Shown one piece after another: positions 1 through 8,008 of a stretch of DNA of 39,823 nucleotides. The position numbers were made by a program, and so were the translations under genes. The notes beneath the pieces are model-generated. The model was not told the origin of the DNA. It saw only the letters and a list, made by a program, of their open reading frames with translations, and searched no databases. The stretch spans positions 1 through 39,823 of the forward strand of contig JAHOYV010000109.1 in the NCBI GenBank assembly GCA_019038745.1, written 5' to 3'. This DNA is from Gemmatimonadales bacterium. GTDB taxonomy: Bacteria; Krumholzibacteriota; Krumholzibacteriia; LZORAL124-64-63. Positions within the stretch are counted from its first letter, which is position 1; every line of letters starts with the position of its first letter.

Positions 1-914
1 GTCACGAAGGCGGTGATGGCTCCGACGTAGAGAATGACCAACATCGCGTTGGGACCAAAGAGCGGAGCCAACCTGGCGACCATATACACACCGGCGGCGA
101 CCATCGTCGCGGCGTGAATCAGGGCCGAAACCGGAGTCGGGCCCTCCATGGCATCGGGCAGCCAGATGTGCAGCGGCATCTGCGCCGACTTGCCGACACA
201 GCCCATGAAAAGACCAACGCCCGCCCAGGCCAAGACCGTACCCTTGATGGTGCCCGCATGTACGTGGGCGAAGAGTTCGAAATAGTTAAGCGTACCGGTG
301 ATGGTGAAGAAGGTCAGGATACCCAGCCAGAAACCCCAGTCACCGACCCGGTTGGTCAGGAAGGCCTTCTTGTTGGCGTTGGCCGCCGAATGCTTGTGGA
401 AGAAGAAGCCGATCAACAGGTAACTGCTCAGCCCCACAAGCTCCCAGAACACGTACAGGAAGAACAGGTTGTTCGCCAGCACGATTCCCATCATGGAGAA
501 GGTGAAAAAGCCCAGGAAGGCGAAGAATCGCTCGTAACGCCGGTCGCCGTGCATGTAACCCGTTGAATAGAGGTGGACCAGGAAGCTGATCGTAGTGACC
601 ACCATCAACATCACACTGGTCATGCCATCGACCAATATGCCTGCGTCGATACTGAAGCCACCCAGGTCGATCCAGGTGAAGGCTGCCTCTATACGGTAGG
701 TGGGATCCGCCATCTGCCAGAAGGAGAGGAAGATCCGGATGGCCAGCAGCCAGCTCACTCCCATGAAACCGACCCCGATGAAATCGCCCTGGCGCGGCAG
801 CTTCTTCCCCAGGAAGAACGTCAGCACGTAGGACAGCAGGGGCAGGACCAGAATGGCCAGCGCTGAATAGAGTATGGCGGAGTCGCTCATCACTAATCTC
901 ATGACCTGATTCAT
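1..914 (-). CDS. nuoL: NADH-quinone oxidoreductase subunit L (partial, 3' end beyond left edge)
   Basis: This is the large antiporter-like membrane subunit of complex I, one of the proton-pumping modules in the inner membrane. Reading the minus strand from the ATG at 914 gives about 304 residues of the expected 600 or more. They include the hallmark antiporter stretches around FWELVGLSSYLLIGFF and, near the cut, MPLHIWLPDAMEGPTPVSALIHAAT, where the conserved Lys, Glu and His channel residues lie. Several hydrophobic helices are visible, starting with one at about residues 14-32. The gene follows nuoK by 16 bases. The ATG at 914 has a GGGAG about 11 bases upstream; the internal ATGs at 902 and 890 are alternatives, and the one giving MSDSAILYS would match the family N-terminus well. 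nuoM and nuoN would be expected further left, outside the window. Confidence 0.96.
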   Translation of the reverse strand, partial: MNQVMRLVMSDSAILYSALAILVLPLLSYVLTFFLGKKLPRQGDFIGVGFMGVSWLLAIRIFLSFWQMADPTYRIEAAFTWIDLGGFSIDAGILVDGMTSVMLMVVTTISFLVHLYSTGYMHGDRRYERFFAFLGFFTFSMMGIVLANNLFFLYVFWELVGLSSYLLIGFFFHKHSAANANKKAFLTNRVGDWGFWLGILTFFTITGTLNYFELFAHVHAGTIKGTVLAWAGVGLFMGCVGKSAQMPLHIWLPDAMEGPTPVSALIHAATMVAAGVYMVARLAPLFGPNAMLVILYVGAITAFV

Positions 915-930
915 GGGCTACGAGTCTCCC

Positions 931-1239
931 TTATCGCTTCAGGCTAGATACGGTGTCAGCGTTGACGGTGCCGAAATTCCGGTACATCGCCAGCACGATG
1001 GCCAAGGCCACAGCCGCTTCCGCGGCAGCCAGCACGATCACGAAGAGGGCCATGATCTGGCCGTCTATGCTGTGCTGCACGTAGCGTGAAAAGGCCACGA
1101 AGTTGATGTTGGAGGCATTGAGCATCAGCTCCACACCCATGAGAATCCCGACGGCGTTGCGTCGCTTCATCACCCCGAACAGGCCCAAGGCGAAAAGCAG
1201 GGCGCTGACGGTCAGGAAATGGGTCAAACCAACGGTCAT
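931..1239 (-). CDS. nuoK: NADH-quinone oxidoreductase subunit K
   Basis: This is a small inner-membrane subunit of complex I in the proton-translocating arm. The protein has 102 residues, the usual family length, with three predicted membrane helices. The two conserved membrane glutamates of the family are visible in GVELMLNASNINFV and in the AAAEAAVALA segment; in the well-studied enzymes they belong to the proton path. The start codon overlaps the end of nuoJ by four bases (ATGA), which implies translational coupling. Nothing unusual is seen. Confidence 0.97.
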   Translation of the reverse strand: MTVGLTHFLTVSALLFALGLFGVMKRRNAVGILMGVELMLNASNINFVAFSRYVQHSIDGQIMALFVIVLAAAEAAVALAIVLAMYRNFGTVNADTVSSLKR

Positions 1240-1778
1240 GATTGGACCTCCGCATCCCCGGCTTCTGAATCGCCGTCTCCGCTAATCCCCTTGGGCTCAC
1301 GGATCAGGATGGCGGCGCCGATCAGGGCCACCAGCAACACCAGCGAGACATACTCGAAGGGGAAGATGTAATTCGTCATGAAGTTGGCGCCGATAATGGC
1401 GGTGGTCGGTAGGGGCTCTCCAGTCTCCACAACCGCCCACTGGGTGCCGGAGGAAACCTTGAAGAGAAGGGCGAAAACACCAAGGGCCAAAACACCGGGA
1501 GCCAAATAGCGCGCCGCGCCGCCCCCGGAACCCTCGGCCCGGGGCACCCTTGTCATCATCACCGTGAACAGGACCAAAACCAATACTCCCCCGACATAGA
1601 CCATCAACTGGGTTACTGCCAGGAAATCGGCTCCCAACCAGGCAAAAAGGCCGGCCACGCCCAGGAGCGTGAACAGAAGGTTGAATCCCGCGTGTACGAT
1701 GTTACGAGAATTCACAACCCAAAAAGCCGGTACCAACGTAAGTAGCGCCAGGGCATAGAAGATCAGATCAGCGGTCAA
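1236..1778 (-). CDS. nuoJ: NADH-quinone oxidoreductase subunit J
   Basis: This is a membrane subunit of complex I lying between NuoA, NuoH and NuoK in the proton-pumping arm. Its 180 residues form about five hydrophobic helices. The sequence includes the conserved glycine-rich pattern VTQLMVYVGGVLVLVLF, which in the family forms the bulged helix near the quinone end. The hydrophilic C-terminal tail (about 20 residues, rich in Asp, Glu and Gly) is not a conserved part. The gene overlaps nuoI at its start and nuoK at its end by four bases each, so it is translated as part of one polycistronic message. Confidence 0.96.
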   Translation of the reverse strand: MTADLIFYALALLTLVPAFWVVNSRNIVHAGFNLLFTLLGVAGLFAWLGADFLAVTQLMVYVGGVLVLVLFTVMMTRVPRAEGSGGGAARYLAPGVLALGVFALLFKVSSGTQWAVVETGEPLPTTAIIGANFMTNYIFPFEYVSLVLLVALIGAAILIREPKGISGDGDSEAGDAEVQS

Positions 1779-2311
1779 TGGTCTTCTCCTTTGTCATCGG
1801 AGGGTCCACTCTCGGGCGCAGGTTTCTCGACTGGCTTTTTCTCCGCCTTCGGCTCCACCCACCAGCCCAACTCCGTGCGCGTGATTCGATGACAAGGCAC
1901 CTTCGCCTCGTTGGGATCCATGAACTCGTAGACCAGGGTGTCGCGGAAATACACGGAGTGGTCGTAATCATGGCTCATCGTGATCGAGTCGGCGTGACAA
2001 TTTTCGGTGCACAGCGAACACCAGATGCACTTGTTGTAATCGATGGCGTACCGCGTCATGTAGCGGTCCTTGGCCTTGCCCTCGGTCTCGATGTAGATGC
2101 AGTCGACCGGGCAGGCTTTCGCGCAAATTCCGCAGCCGTCGCACTTTTTCGTGTCGTTGTGGACAAAACCCCGGAAGCGCGGCGACATGACCTGCCGCTC
2201 ATCCGGATACTGCAACGTCACCGGTTTCTTCCAGATATGCTTGATCGTGATCGACATGCCTATCAGCGCCGAACTTACTGCTTGGTACATGTCCGCGAAG
2301 TACTGGGCCAT
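1775..2311 (-). CDS. nuoI: NADH-quinone oxidoreductase subunit I, 2x[4Fe-4S] ferredoxin-like
   Basis: This peripheral-arm subunit carries two [4Fe-4S] clusters that pass electrons towards NuoB and quinone. Both cysteine sets are present: CDGCGICAKACPVDC in the middle of the protein and CIWCSLCTENC about 40 residues later. The 178-residue length fits the family, with a Pro- and Lys-rich C-terminal extension of about 25 residues ending in charged residues. The N-terminus contains the amphipathic helix that normally lies on the membrane. A 46-base gap separates it from nuoH upstream, and it overlaps nuoJ by four bases. Confidence 0.97.
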   Translation of the reverse strand: MAQYFADMYQAVSSALIGMSITIKHIWKKPVTLQYPDERQVMSPRFRGFVHNDTKKCDGCGICAKACPVDCIYIETEGKAKDRYMTRYAIDYNKCIWCSLCTENCHADSITMSHDYDHSVYFRDTLVYEFMDPNEAKVPCHRITRTELGWWVEPKAEKKPVEKPAPESGPSDDKGEDH

Positions 2312-2357
2312 CGACTTCTCCTCGGGCGTTCGCCCAAAAGGTTGGTCGGCCGCGCTG

Positions 2358-3416
2358 TTAGGCGCCGGCCTGACCGGACAACATCATCCAAATCCCGGCG
2401 CCGACGACGCAGATCAGGGAAATGGGAATCATCACTTTCCAGCAAAGGTGCATGAGCTGATCGACCCGCACACGAGGCAGCGTCCAGCGCACCCACATGT
2501 TCAAAAGGACCATCAGCACGCCCTTGATGATGAACGTCAGAGCCGGGGCGAAATCCAGCCCCGGGATCGGTGCCCACCAGCCACCCAAAAAGACCATGGC
2601 GGCGATCAGTGACACCAGGAAGAGGTTCGCGTATTCGGATAAAAAGAAGAAGGCGAAGCGCATGCCCGTGTACTCTGTATGGTACCCGGCCACCAACTCG
2701 GACTCCGTCTCGGGCATATCGAAGGGGCCTCGATTCGTCTCGGCGATAGAGGCGATGAAATACATGATGAAAGCCACGAAAAGGAACGGGTTGCGGAAGA
2801 CGAACCAGTTCAGCATCCCGCCCTGCTGGGCGATGACGATGTCCGTGGTGTTCAGCGATCCGGTGTACATGACCACCGGAATGCAGGCCAGGGCCAGGGG
2901 AATCTCGTAGCTGATCATCTGCGCCGCGCCACGGGCGGCGCCGTACAAGGCCCACTTGTTGTTCGAGGACCAACCAGCCATCAGAAGACCGACGATCACC
3001 AGACTACTGACCGCGAAAATGTAGAACAGCCCGAGATCCAGGTCCGCCGATACGAAGCCGGGCGACCAGGGAATCGCGGCCCACGCCAGCAACGAACCCA
3101 GCAGCACCAGGATCGGGGCGAATGAGAAGAAAAAGCGGTTCGCCTCGGCCGGAATGATGTCCTCCTTGCCGAGAATCTTCAACATGTCGGCCACGGCCTG
3201 TGCCCAGCCGTGCCAACGACCAGTACGCATCGGGCCATACCGGCTCTGGATGAAACCGGCGACCTTGCGCTCGGCCCAGGTGAAGATCAGAGCGCACAAG
3301 GCCATGACGATGAACATGATCGTCGCCATGGTGGAGGCCACGGTGATGAACACGGCCTGGTCCGACATCTTGTCGGGGCCGAACCAGCTTCTGATCAGGT
3401 CGGTGAGGATTTCCAT
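2358..3416 (-). CDS. nuoH: NADH-quinone oxidoreductase subunit H
   Basis: This membrane subunit of complex I forms much of the quinone chamber and joins the peripheral arm to the pumping arm. Family signatures are clear: WAERKVAGFIQSRYGP in the first cytoplasmic loop and ETNRGPFDMPETESELVAGY with the following EYTGMRFAFFFLSEY, the charged loops lining the quinone site. About eight hydrophobic helices fit the family topology, and 352 residues is slightly longer than the E. coli protein. The start codon shares one base with the stop of nuoD (TAATG), so nuoE, nuoF and nuoG are not inserted at their usual place. Confidence 0.97.
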   Translation of the reverse strand: MEILTDLIRSWFGPDKMSDQAVFITVASTMATIMFIVMALCALIFTWAERKVAGFIQSRYGPMRTGRWHGWAQAVADMLKILGKEDIIPAEANRFFFSFAPILVLLGSLLAWAAIPWSPGFVSADLDLGLFYIFAVSSLVIVGLLMAGWSSNNKWALYGAARGAAQMISYEIPLALACIPVVMYTGSLNTTDIVIAQQGGMLNWFVFRNPFLFVAFIMYFIASIAETNRGPFDMPETESELVAGYHTEYTGMRFAFFFLSEYANLFLVSLIAAMVFLGGWWAPIPGLDFAPALTFIIKGVLMVLLNMWVRWTLPRVRVDQLMHLCWKVMIPISLICVVGAGIWMMLSGQAGA

Positions 3417-4594
3417 TACCGGTCAATCTCCCCGAGTACGATGTCCAACGATCCCACGAAAGCGACGAGGTCGGAGACCATCTGGCCCACGCCGACTTTC
3501 TCGATCACCTGCAGATTACAGAAAGAGGGGGACCGCACCTTGTTCCGGAACGGGGTCTGGCCGCCGTCGGAAATGATGTAGTGACCCATTTCGCCCTTGG
3601 CGCTCTCGGTGCGGGAATAAGCCGCACCAGCGGGCACTTTGACGGGTTTTTTGAGCTCGATGGCCTGGCAGGAACCGCCCGGCAGCGAATCCAAAGCCTG
3701 GCGAACGATCTTGCAGGCCTCTTCGATTTCACGCACCCGGACCATGTAGCGGTCCCAACAATCGCCGACGGTGCCCATCTCGCCCATCCCGACGGGAACG
3801 TCGAAATCGAACTTGTGGTAAACCGAGTAGGGATCGTCCTTGCGGCAATCGAACTTCACGCCTGACCCGCGCAGGACCGGACCGGTGCAACCGTAATCAA
3901 AGGCATCCTGCTTGCTGATCACGGCCACGTTGCCGAGCCGCCCGATGAAGATCTTGTTGTAGCTCAGGAGCTGGTTGTAGTCCTTGATCTTCTTCGTCTC
4001 GAGCATGGTAATGAATTCGAGAACATCGCTGACCCAACGCTCATCCGGTACGTCGTAGCGAACACCGCCGGGCACCATGTAGTTGTAGAGCATCCGGCCG
4101 CCGGCGATACGCTCGAGCAGATCCAGAATCACTTCCCGTTCCCGGAAGCAGTACAGCAACGGGGTCCAGGCGCCCATATCCAGTCCAAAGGTGGCCAGAG
4201 CGATCAAGTGGCTGGCGATTCGCGAGAGTTCGGCAGCAACCACGCGCAAGTGCTCGGCCCGCTCGGGGACCTCCACGTCCATGAGCTTCTCCACTGCCGT
4301 GACGTAGGCGTGGTTGCAGCACATCGGGGCCAGATAGTCGAAGCGATCGGTGTAGATCACCCATTGCTTGTAGTTGATGCCCTCGGCGATCTTCTCGGCG
4401 CAGCGGTGCAGGTAGCCCAACACGGGAGTTACCTTGTAGACGATCTCACCATCGGTCTCCAGGAGCAGCCGCAACACGCCGTGCGTGGCCGGGTGCTGGG
4501 GGCCCATGTTGAGTTCCATGAGCTCACTCTTGATCCCCGGAACCTGGTCTTGATCCGCCCAACCGCTGTTCATCTTCGTTTCCTCAGTGGCCAT
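3416..4594 (-). CDS. nuoD: NADH-quinone oxidoreductase subunit D (49-kDa subunit)
   Basis: This is the peripheral-arm subunit that, with NuoB, forms the quinone-reduction pocket; it is related to the large subunit of NiFe hydrogenases. The family signature MGPQHPATHGVLRLLLETDGE is near the N-terminus, and the GYLHRCAEKIAEG and C-terminal DIVLGEIDR motifs are present. Two starts are close together. ATG at 4600 overlaps the nuoC stop. ATG at 4594 lies about 7 bases after a GGAGG site and gives MATEETK. I chose 4594 for its spacing; the product is then about 392 residues. NuoC and NuoD are separate genes here, not fused as in E. coli. Confidence 0.96.
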   Translation of the reverse strand: MATEETKMNSGWADQDQVPGIKSELMELNMGPQHPATHGVLRLLLETDGEIVYKVTPVLGYLHRCAEKIAEGINYKQWVIYTDRFDYLAPMCCNHAYVTAVEKLMDVEVPERAEHLRVVAAELSRIASHLIALATFGLDMGAWTPLLYCFREREVILDLLERIAGGRMLYNYMVPGGVRYDVPDERWVSDVLEFITMLETKKIKDYNQLLSYNKIFIGRLGNVAVISKQDAFDYGCTGPVLRGSGVKFDCRKDDPYSVYHKFDFDVPVGMGEMGTVGDCWDRYMVRVREIEEACKIVRQALDSLPGGSCQAIELKKPVKVPAGAAYSRTESAKGEMGHYIISDGGQTPFRNKVRSPSFCNLQVIEKVGVGQMVSDLVAFVGSLDIVLGEIDR

Positions 4595-4596
4595 GG

Positions 4597-5232
4597 TCAT
4601 CCCTCCGCGCCGGGCGTCGGGCCCGTGGTCGGAGTAGAAGTCGGTGTGAACGGGCTGGCGGTCATATCCTTGCCCTCGAGCGGCACTTGCTCCCACTGTC
4701 CCGGCATCTGATAGTCCTTGCGCAGGGGATGTCCCACCCAGTCTTCTTCCAGCAGCATACGCCTCAGGTCGGGGTGGCCCTCGAAACGGATACCCAGTAG
4801 ATCCCAGGCTTCCCTCTCATGCCAACCTGCAGTGCTCCACACATCGATCACGGTCGGCACTACGGCCCTTTCCCGTGACACCCGCACCCGCATGGTGAAC
4901 TTGTGCTTCTTTTCGTGGCTGTACAGGCTGTAGGCAACGCCCAGATCGCCCTCGCCAACGCGGTCGCTGGTTTCGGGTTTCCCGTCCGCGGAATAGCCCA
5001 GGATAGCCACGGATTTGCCCTTGCCGTTCTCATCAAAGCCGTCCCAGTCGATACCGCTCAGGCACATCAGCTGGTTGAAACCCAGTTGCTCTTCGTCGCG
5101 CAGAAAAAGAGCAGCCTCGGCGATCTTCTCCGGGGCAACTTCGGCGTAGGATTCTACGCCCTCGTCATTGAACCCCAGAGCAGCAGCGCCGATTTTACCG
5201 GCCAGTAGTTCGTAGATTGCTTTCTGTTCCAT
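4597..5232 (-). CDS. nuoC: NADH-quinone oxidoreductase subunit C (30-kDa subunit)
   Basis: This is the 30-kDa peripheral-arm subunit, which packs against NuoD and has no cofactor. The conserved core AGWHEREAWDLLGIRFEGHPDLRRMLLEEDW followed by GHPLRKDYQMPGQWE is unmistakable. At 211 residues it has a normal family length with a short Pro/Thr-rich C-terminal tail. It lies 16 bases after nuoB and is coupled to nuoD. A variable acidic loop around residues 60-90 is of no obvious significance. Confidence 0.96.
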   Translation of the reverse strand: MEQKAIYELLAGKIGAAALGFNDEGVESYAEVAPEKIAEAALFLRDEEQLGFNQLMCLSGIDWDGFDENGKGKSVAILGYSADGKPETSDRVGEGDLGVAYSLYSHEKKHKFTMRVRVSRERAVVPTVIDVWSTAGWHEREAWDLLGIRFEGHPDLRRMLLEEDWVGHPLRKDYQMPGQWEQVPLEGKDMTASPFTPTSTPTTGPTPGAEG

Positions 5233-5248
5233 AACCGCCTTGCCTCAA

Positions 5249-5875
5249 TTACTTACGGTAGGGAATCTTCTTGGCGTAATCTGTGACCCACTTGGGAGTC
5301 TTCAGCTTGGCCTCGCGGCCACGAATCTTGTCCTGCAGACGCATCAACCCTTCGAGCAACACCTCGGGACGGGGCGGACAACCGGGCACGAAAACGTCGA
5401 CCGGCACCAGCAGATCCACACCCTTTACCACGTGGTAGCCGTACTTGAAGTACGGTCCGCCTCCGATGGCGCAACTGCCCATAGCGATGACCCATTTGGG
5501 CTCGGGCATCTGGTCGTATATGAGCTTGAGCCGGCGGGCCATTTTACCCGTTACAGTCCCCGAGACGATCATAAGATCGGCCTGGCGGGGAGTAGCCCGA
5601 AAAGCTCCGGCGCCGAAGCGGTCGAGGTCGTAGCGTGTGGCCGAAGTGGCCATCATCTCGATAGCACAGCAGGCCAAGCCGAAAGTCACCGGCCAGATGC
5701 TGGAGAGCCGGGCCCAGTTGAAAACCTCGTCCAGGGTCGTCAGCATGAAATTCTTGTCGTCGTCGCGGCCATCATCCTCGAGCACCTGCTGGAGCTGCGC
5801 CGGGACCTTGAAGTCGAGCAGATTCTCTCGCTGGACATCGTATCCGGCGGGAGGAGTAGTGCTATCTTTGCTCAT
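5249..5875 (-). CDS. nuoB: NADH-quinone oxidoreductase subunit B, [4Fe-4S] cluster N2
   Basis: This subunit holds the terminal cluster N2, which hands electrons to quinone at the interface with NuoD. The N2 ligands are visible as the double cysteine of [11 protein letters not shown], the cysteine of [10 protein letters not shown], and that of [39 protein letters not shown] is the typical Rossmann-like core. The protein has 208 residues, with an N-terminal extension of about 35 residues beyond the core. The start overlaps the nuoA stop by four bases. Confidence 0.97.
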   Translation of the reverse strand: MSKDSTTPPAGYDVQRENLLDFKVPAQLQQVLEDDGRDDDKNFMLTTLDEVFNWARLSSIWPVTFGLACCAIEMMATSATRYDLDRFGAGAFRATPRQADLMIVSGTVTGKMARRLKLIYDQMPEPKWVIAMGSCAIGGGPYFKYGYHVVKGVDLLVPVDVFVPGCPPRPEVLLEGLMRLQDKIRGREAKLKTPKWVTDYAKKIPYRK

Positions 5876-6363
5876 GGAGTGGGAACCTCCTCCTCGGGAG
5901 CTTCAGTCAAGCCGCGAACGGGCTCGGATTCGGGACGATCAACCAGCGTTTTCACCCAGTCGAGATCGCCCTTGACCCAGATATAGGCCAGGCCCAGGGT
6001 CAGAATCGTCAGGAAGATGATCATTTCCCAGAAGACCAGGACACCCAGCTGGGGATGCGTGAAGAGCTGCTTGAAGACCACCGCCCAGGGGTACAGGAAG
6101 ATGACTTCCACATCGAATACGATGAAGAACAGGGCAATCAGGTAAAAGCGCACGTTGAAACGGATCCAGGAACTGCCGCGAGGCAACTCACCGCACTCGT
6201 AAGTGGTCATTTTAGCTGGACTTGGATTGCTAGGTCGCAAGAGTTTCGCGACCCAAAGAGCCAAGGCGGCAAAAATGAATCCGATCAAAACGAAAATCAA
6301 GACCGTCGCGAAGTTACTAAGAACTCCAGGGGTGAAAACCCCAAGCGGAATAGTCGAATCCAT
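5872..6363 (-). CDS. nuoA: NADH-quinone oxidoreductase subunit A
   Basis: This small membrane subunit next to NuoH is the first gene of the operon. Three hydrophobic helices are seen, with the family signature YECGE in the loop after helix 1 ([22 protein letters not shown]) and the acidic [15 protein letters not shown] in helix 2. Its 163 residues are longer than many NuoA proteins (about 120-150) because of a hydrophilic C-terminal tail of about 30 residues rich in Glu and Pro. A GGGAAAA stretch precedes the ATG. A candidate promoter lies about 140 bases upstream. Confidence 0.96.
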   Translation of the reverse strand: MDSTIPLGVFTPGVLSNFATVLIFVLIGFIFAALALWVAKLLRPSNPSPAKMTTYECGELPRGSSWIRFNVRFYLIALFFIVFDVEVIFLYPWAVVFKQLFTHPQLGVLVFWEMIIFLTILTLGLAYIWVKGDLDWVKTLVDRPESEPVRGLTEAPEEEVPTP

Positions 6364-6504
6364 GGATTTTCCCGGTTTTCATTAACTGCCCGATCCGAGG
6401 TTGGCTGACCCCGAAACCAAGCGGGCCCGGTGAATGATCCGGACCGCGAAATAGCGGCCGGCCCCATATATAAAGCTGTCGTTTTTTCGACAACTTGCGT
6501 GCAA

Positions 6505-6533
6505 ATAAGATCGTCCTGCCACCGATGTGTCAA
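6505..6533 (-). promoter_or_regulatory. Candidate promoter for the nuo operon
   Basis: On the minus strand a perfect -35 hexamer TTGACA (6533-6528) is followed after 17 bases by TCTTAT (6510-6505), four of six matches to the -10 consensus. Transcription would start near 6498, giving a leader of about 135 bases before nuoA. A small hairpin, TGTCG-A6-CGACA, at about 6477-6492 would lie at the start of the message. The call rests only on sequence match and position. Confidence 0.6.
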
Positions 6534-6575
6534 GGGATTGTTTGAACTCCTCCTGTAAGCCTCTGAGTTGTTAAA

Positions 6576-6592
6576 TTTTCAACGATTGAAAA
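6576..6592. repeat. Inverted repeat upstream of rlmH
   Basis: TTTTCAA-CGA-TTGAAAA is a perfect 7-bp inverted repeat in the AT-rich region between the nuo promoter and rlmH, about 55 bases before the rlmH start. It could be an operator or part of the rlmH promoter region. No regulator can be assigned. Confidence 0.4.
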
Positions 6593-6647
6593 GTTGTGAA
6601 TCTTCTGGAAAATTATCAAAATTACGCCCAGAAAGGAAAACCCGAAA

Positions 6648-7082
6648 ATGATCAAACTTATCGCCACCGGAAAAATCAAGGATCGCCGCCTGTCGGGCCT
6701 GATCGAGGACTATCAAAAGAGGGTCCGGCCCCTGGCCCCCCTGGAAATCATCGAAATCAAGGACAGCAACCCGGAAAAAGAAGCCAAGGACATGACGACC
6801 CGCTTGGGTTCTCCCGGCGGACAAACCCTGGTCATTGCCATGGACGAACATGGCGATGACCTTACCTCGAAAGAATTTTCCCGTGTTCTTGGCAAGCACG
6901 GAAGCATCAGTTTTTTGATCGGGGGGCCCGACGGGCTGGGGTCGGCAGCAAGGGAGCGGGCCGGCCGTACCATTCGATTGTCCAGTATGACCTTGACCCA
7001 CGAAATGGCCCGAACATTGTTGGTCGAACAAATTTATCGTGGATTGAGCATCCTGCGAGGCAAACCCTACCATCGGGAGTGA
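6648..7082 (+). CDS. rlmH: 23S rRNA (pseudouridine(1915)-N3)-methyltransferase RlmH
   Basis: This SPOUT-class methyltransferase modifies pseudouridine 1915 in helix 69 of 23S rRNA on assembled 70S ribosomes, using S-adenosylmethionine. The family features are visible: the N-terminal MIKLIATGKIKD strand, IAMDEHGDDLTSKEFS, the knot motif FLIGGPDGLG around residue 92, and the C-terminal LSSMTLTHEMARTLLVEQIYRGLSILRGKPYHRE that forms the trefoil knot and the catalytic tail. The length (144 residues) is close to the usual 155. AAAGGAAAA precedes the ATG with acceptable spacing. The gene is divergent from nuoA. Confidence 0.95.
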   Translation: MIKLIATGKIKDRRLSGLIEDYQKRVRPLAPLEIIEIKDSNPEKEAKDMTTRLGSPGGQTLVIAMDEHGDDLTSKEFSRVLGKHGSISFLIGGPDGLGSAARERAGRTIRLSSMTLTHEMARTLLVEQIYRGLSILRGKPYHRE

Positions 7083-7223
7083 ACTCCAAAGGGCCAAAAT
7101 CCTCTGGGGGGAGACGATGTTTTTCTGGGCAAGCGAAGAATCCTTGCCCTATACTATTGGCTGAACTGTTGACTCTGGCTATTGACCGATCAGCCTGGAA
7201 CCCGTGACAGGACAAGTTATAGC

Positions 7224-7985
7224 ATGGCCCCTCATATCCGGATTCTCCCCACTTGGCTGCCTTTTCTGCTGCTGACCTCGCTGCTTGTCCTGCCTGGGAC
7301 CGGCGCCGGGGCTGCCACCGTTGAGCTGGCCGGCCCGAGCGGGAGCGAAGTATTTCTCGATGGTGAAGCGATCGGCTTCCTCCCCTTTTCCAAATCCCTG
7401 GAGTTGGAACCGGGAGAGTATCTCCTGCGTTGCGAACTTCCCGGCCACCAACCGTTCGAGATGATGGTCCACCTCTTGGCCGCCGAGGATCAAAGGGTAA
7501 TCATGGCCCGTTTGATGCCTCTGAGCCGCCGGACAGCTTGTGCGAGTAATCTCGTTTTCGCCGGCATGGGACAGCATTACACGGGGCAGAACCTCCGAGG
7601 TTGGATTTACAACGCCCTGGAAATCGGTGGCCTGCTGACCGCTTTAACCGCCGAACTCCAACGTAGCAATTACCGGAAAGACTACCTGCTGCTCTATGAA
7701 AAGTATGAGCAACAAATCAACTTTGGTGAGAGCTCGAATAATTACCGCCAGGAGACCCTGGACGCATACACCGACATGGAGGACATGGAACAGTTGCGCG
7801 ACACTGGGTTTTTGGTGGCCGGAAGCGCAATAGCACTATCCATCCTGGACTCCCTGTTGCTTTTCCCGTCGTTCGAGGCGGGGATGGGATCACCCACGTT
7901 CCTAAACACCTCTGCCGAACATGTGGGGGAAGCCTCGGCGCAGACATGGAACACGGTACACATGGCCTATCGAACCACATTCTGA
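7224..7985 (+). CDS. PEGA-domain envelope protein (DUF5683-like C-terminal part)
   Basis: The chosen ATG gives an N-terminal signal sequence (hydrophobic run at about residues 8-28, then small residues), with AGGA about 11 bases upstream. After it, about 65 residues fit a PEGA domain (VELAGPSGSEVFLDGEAIGFLPF, then LEPGEYLLRCELPGHQPFE), a small beta-rich surface module. The C-terminal half has two hydrophobic segments (near NALEIGGLLTAL and LVAGSAIALSILDSLLLF) around a Tyr-rich linker; FAGMGQHYTGQNLRGWIY resembles the start of DUF5683-type membrane domains. The protein is probably anchored in the envelope with the PEGA domain outside the cytoplasm. The next gene, a lipoprotein, starts 23 bases downstream, so the two are likely co-transcribed. 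The function is unknown. Confidence 0.75.
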   Translation: MAPHIRILPTWLPFLLLTSLLVLPGTGAGAATVELAGPSGSEVFLDGEAIGFLPFSKSLELEPGEYLLRCELPGHQPFEMMVHLLAAEDQRVIMARLMPLSRRTACASNLVFAGMGQHYTGQNLRGWIYNALEIGGLLTALTAELQRSNYRKDYLLLYEKYEQQINFGESSNNYRQETLDAYTDMEDMEQLRDTGFLVAGSAIALSILDSLLLFPSFEAGMGSPTFLNTSAEHVGEASAQTWNTVHMAYRTTF

Positions 7986-8008
7986 CCGAAAACTGGAGCA
8001 GAGCAGAT

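Noticed and set aside
1..6400. Plus-strand open frames within the nuo operon
   Set aside because: All lie opposite well-conserved complex I genes and lack family motifs and ribosome sites.
6579..7097. Minus-strand open frame opposite rlmH (172 codons)
   Set aside because: RlmH on the plus strand is unmistakable, and the antisense product has no motif.
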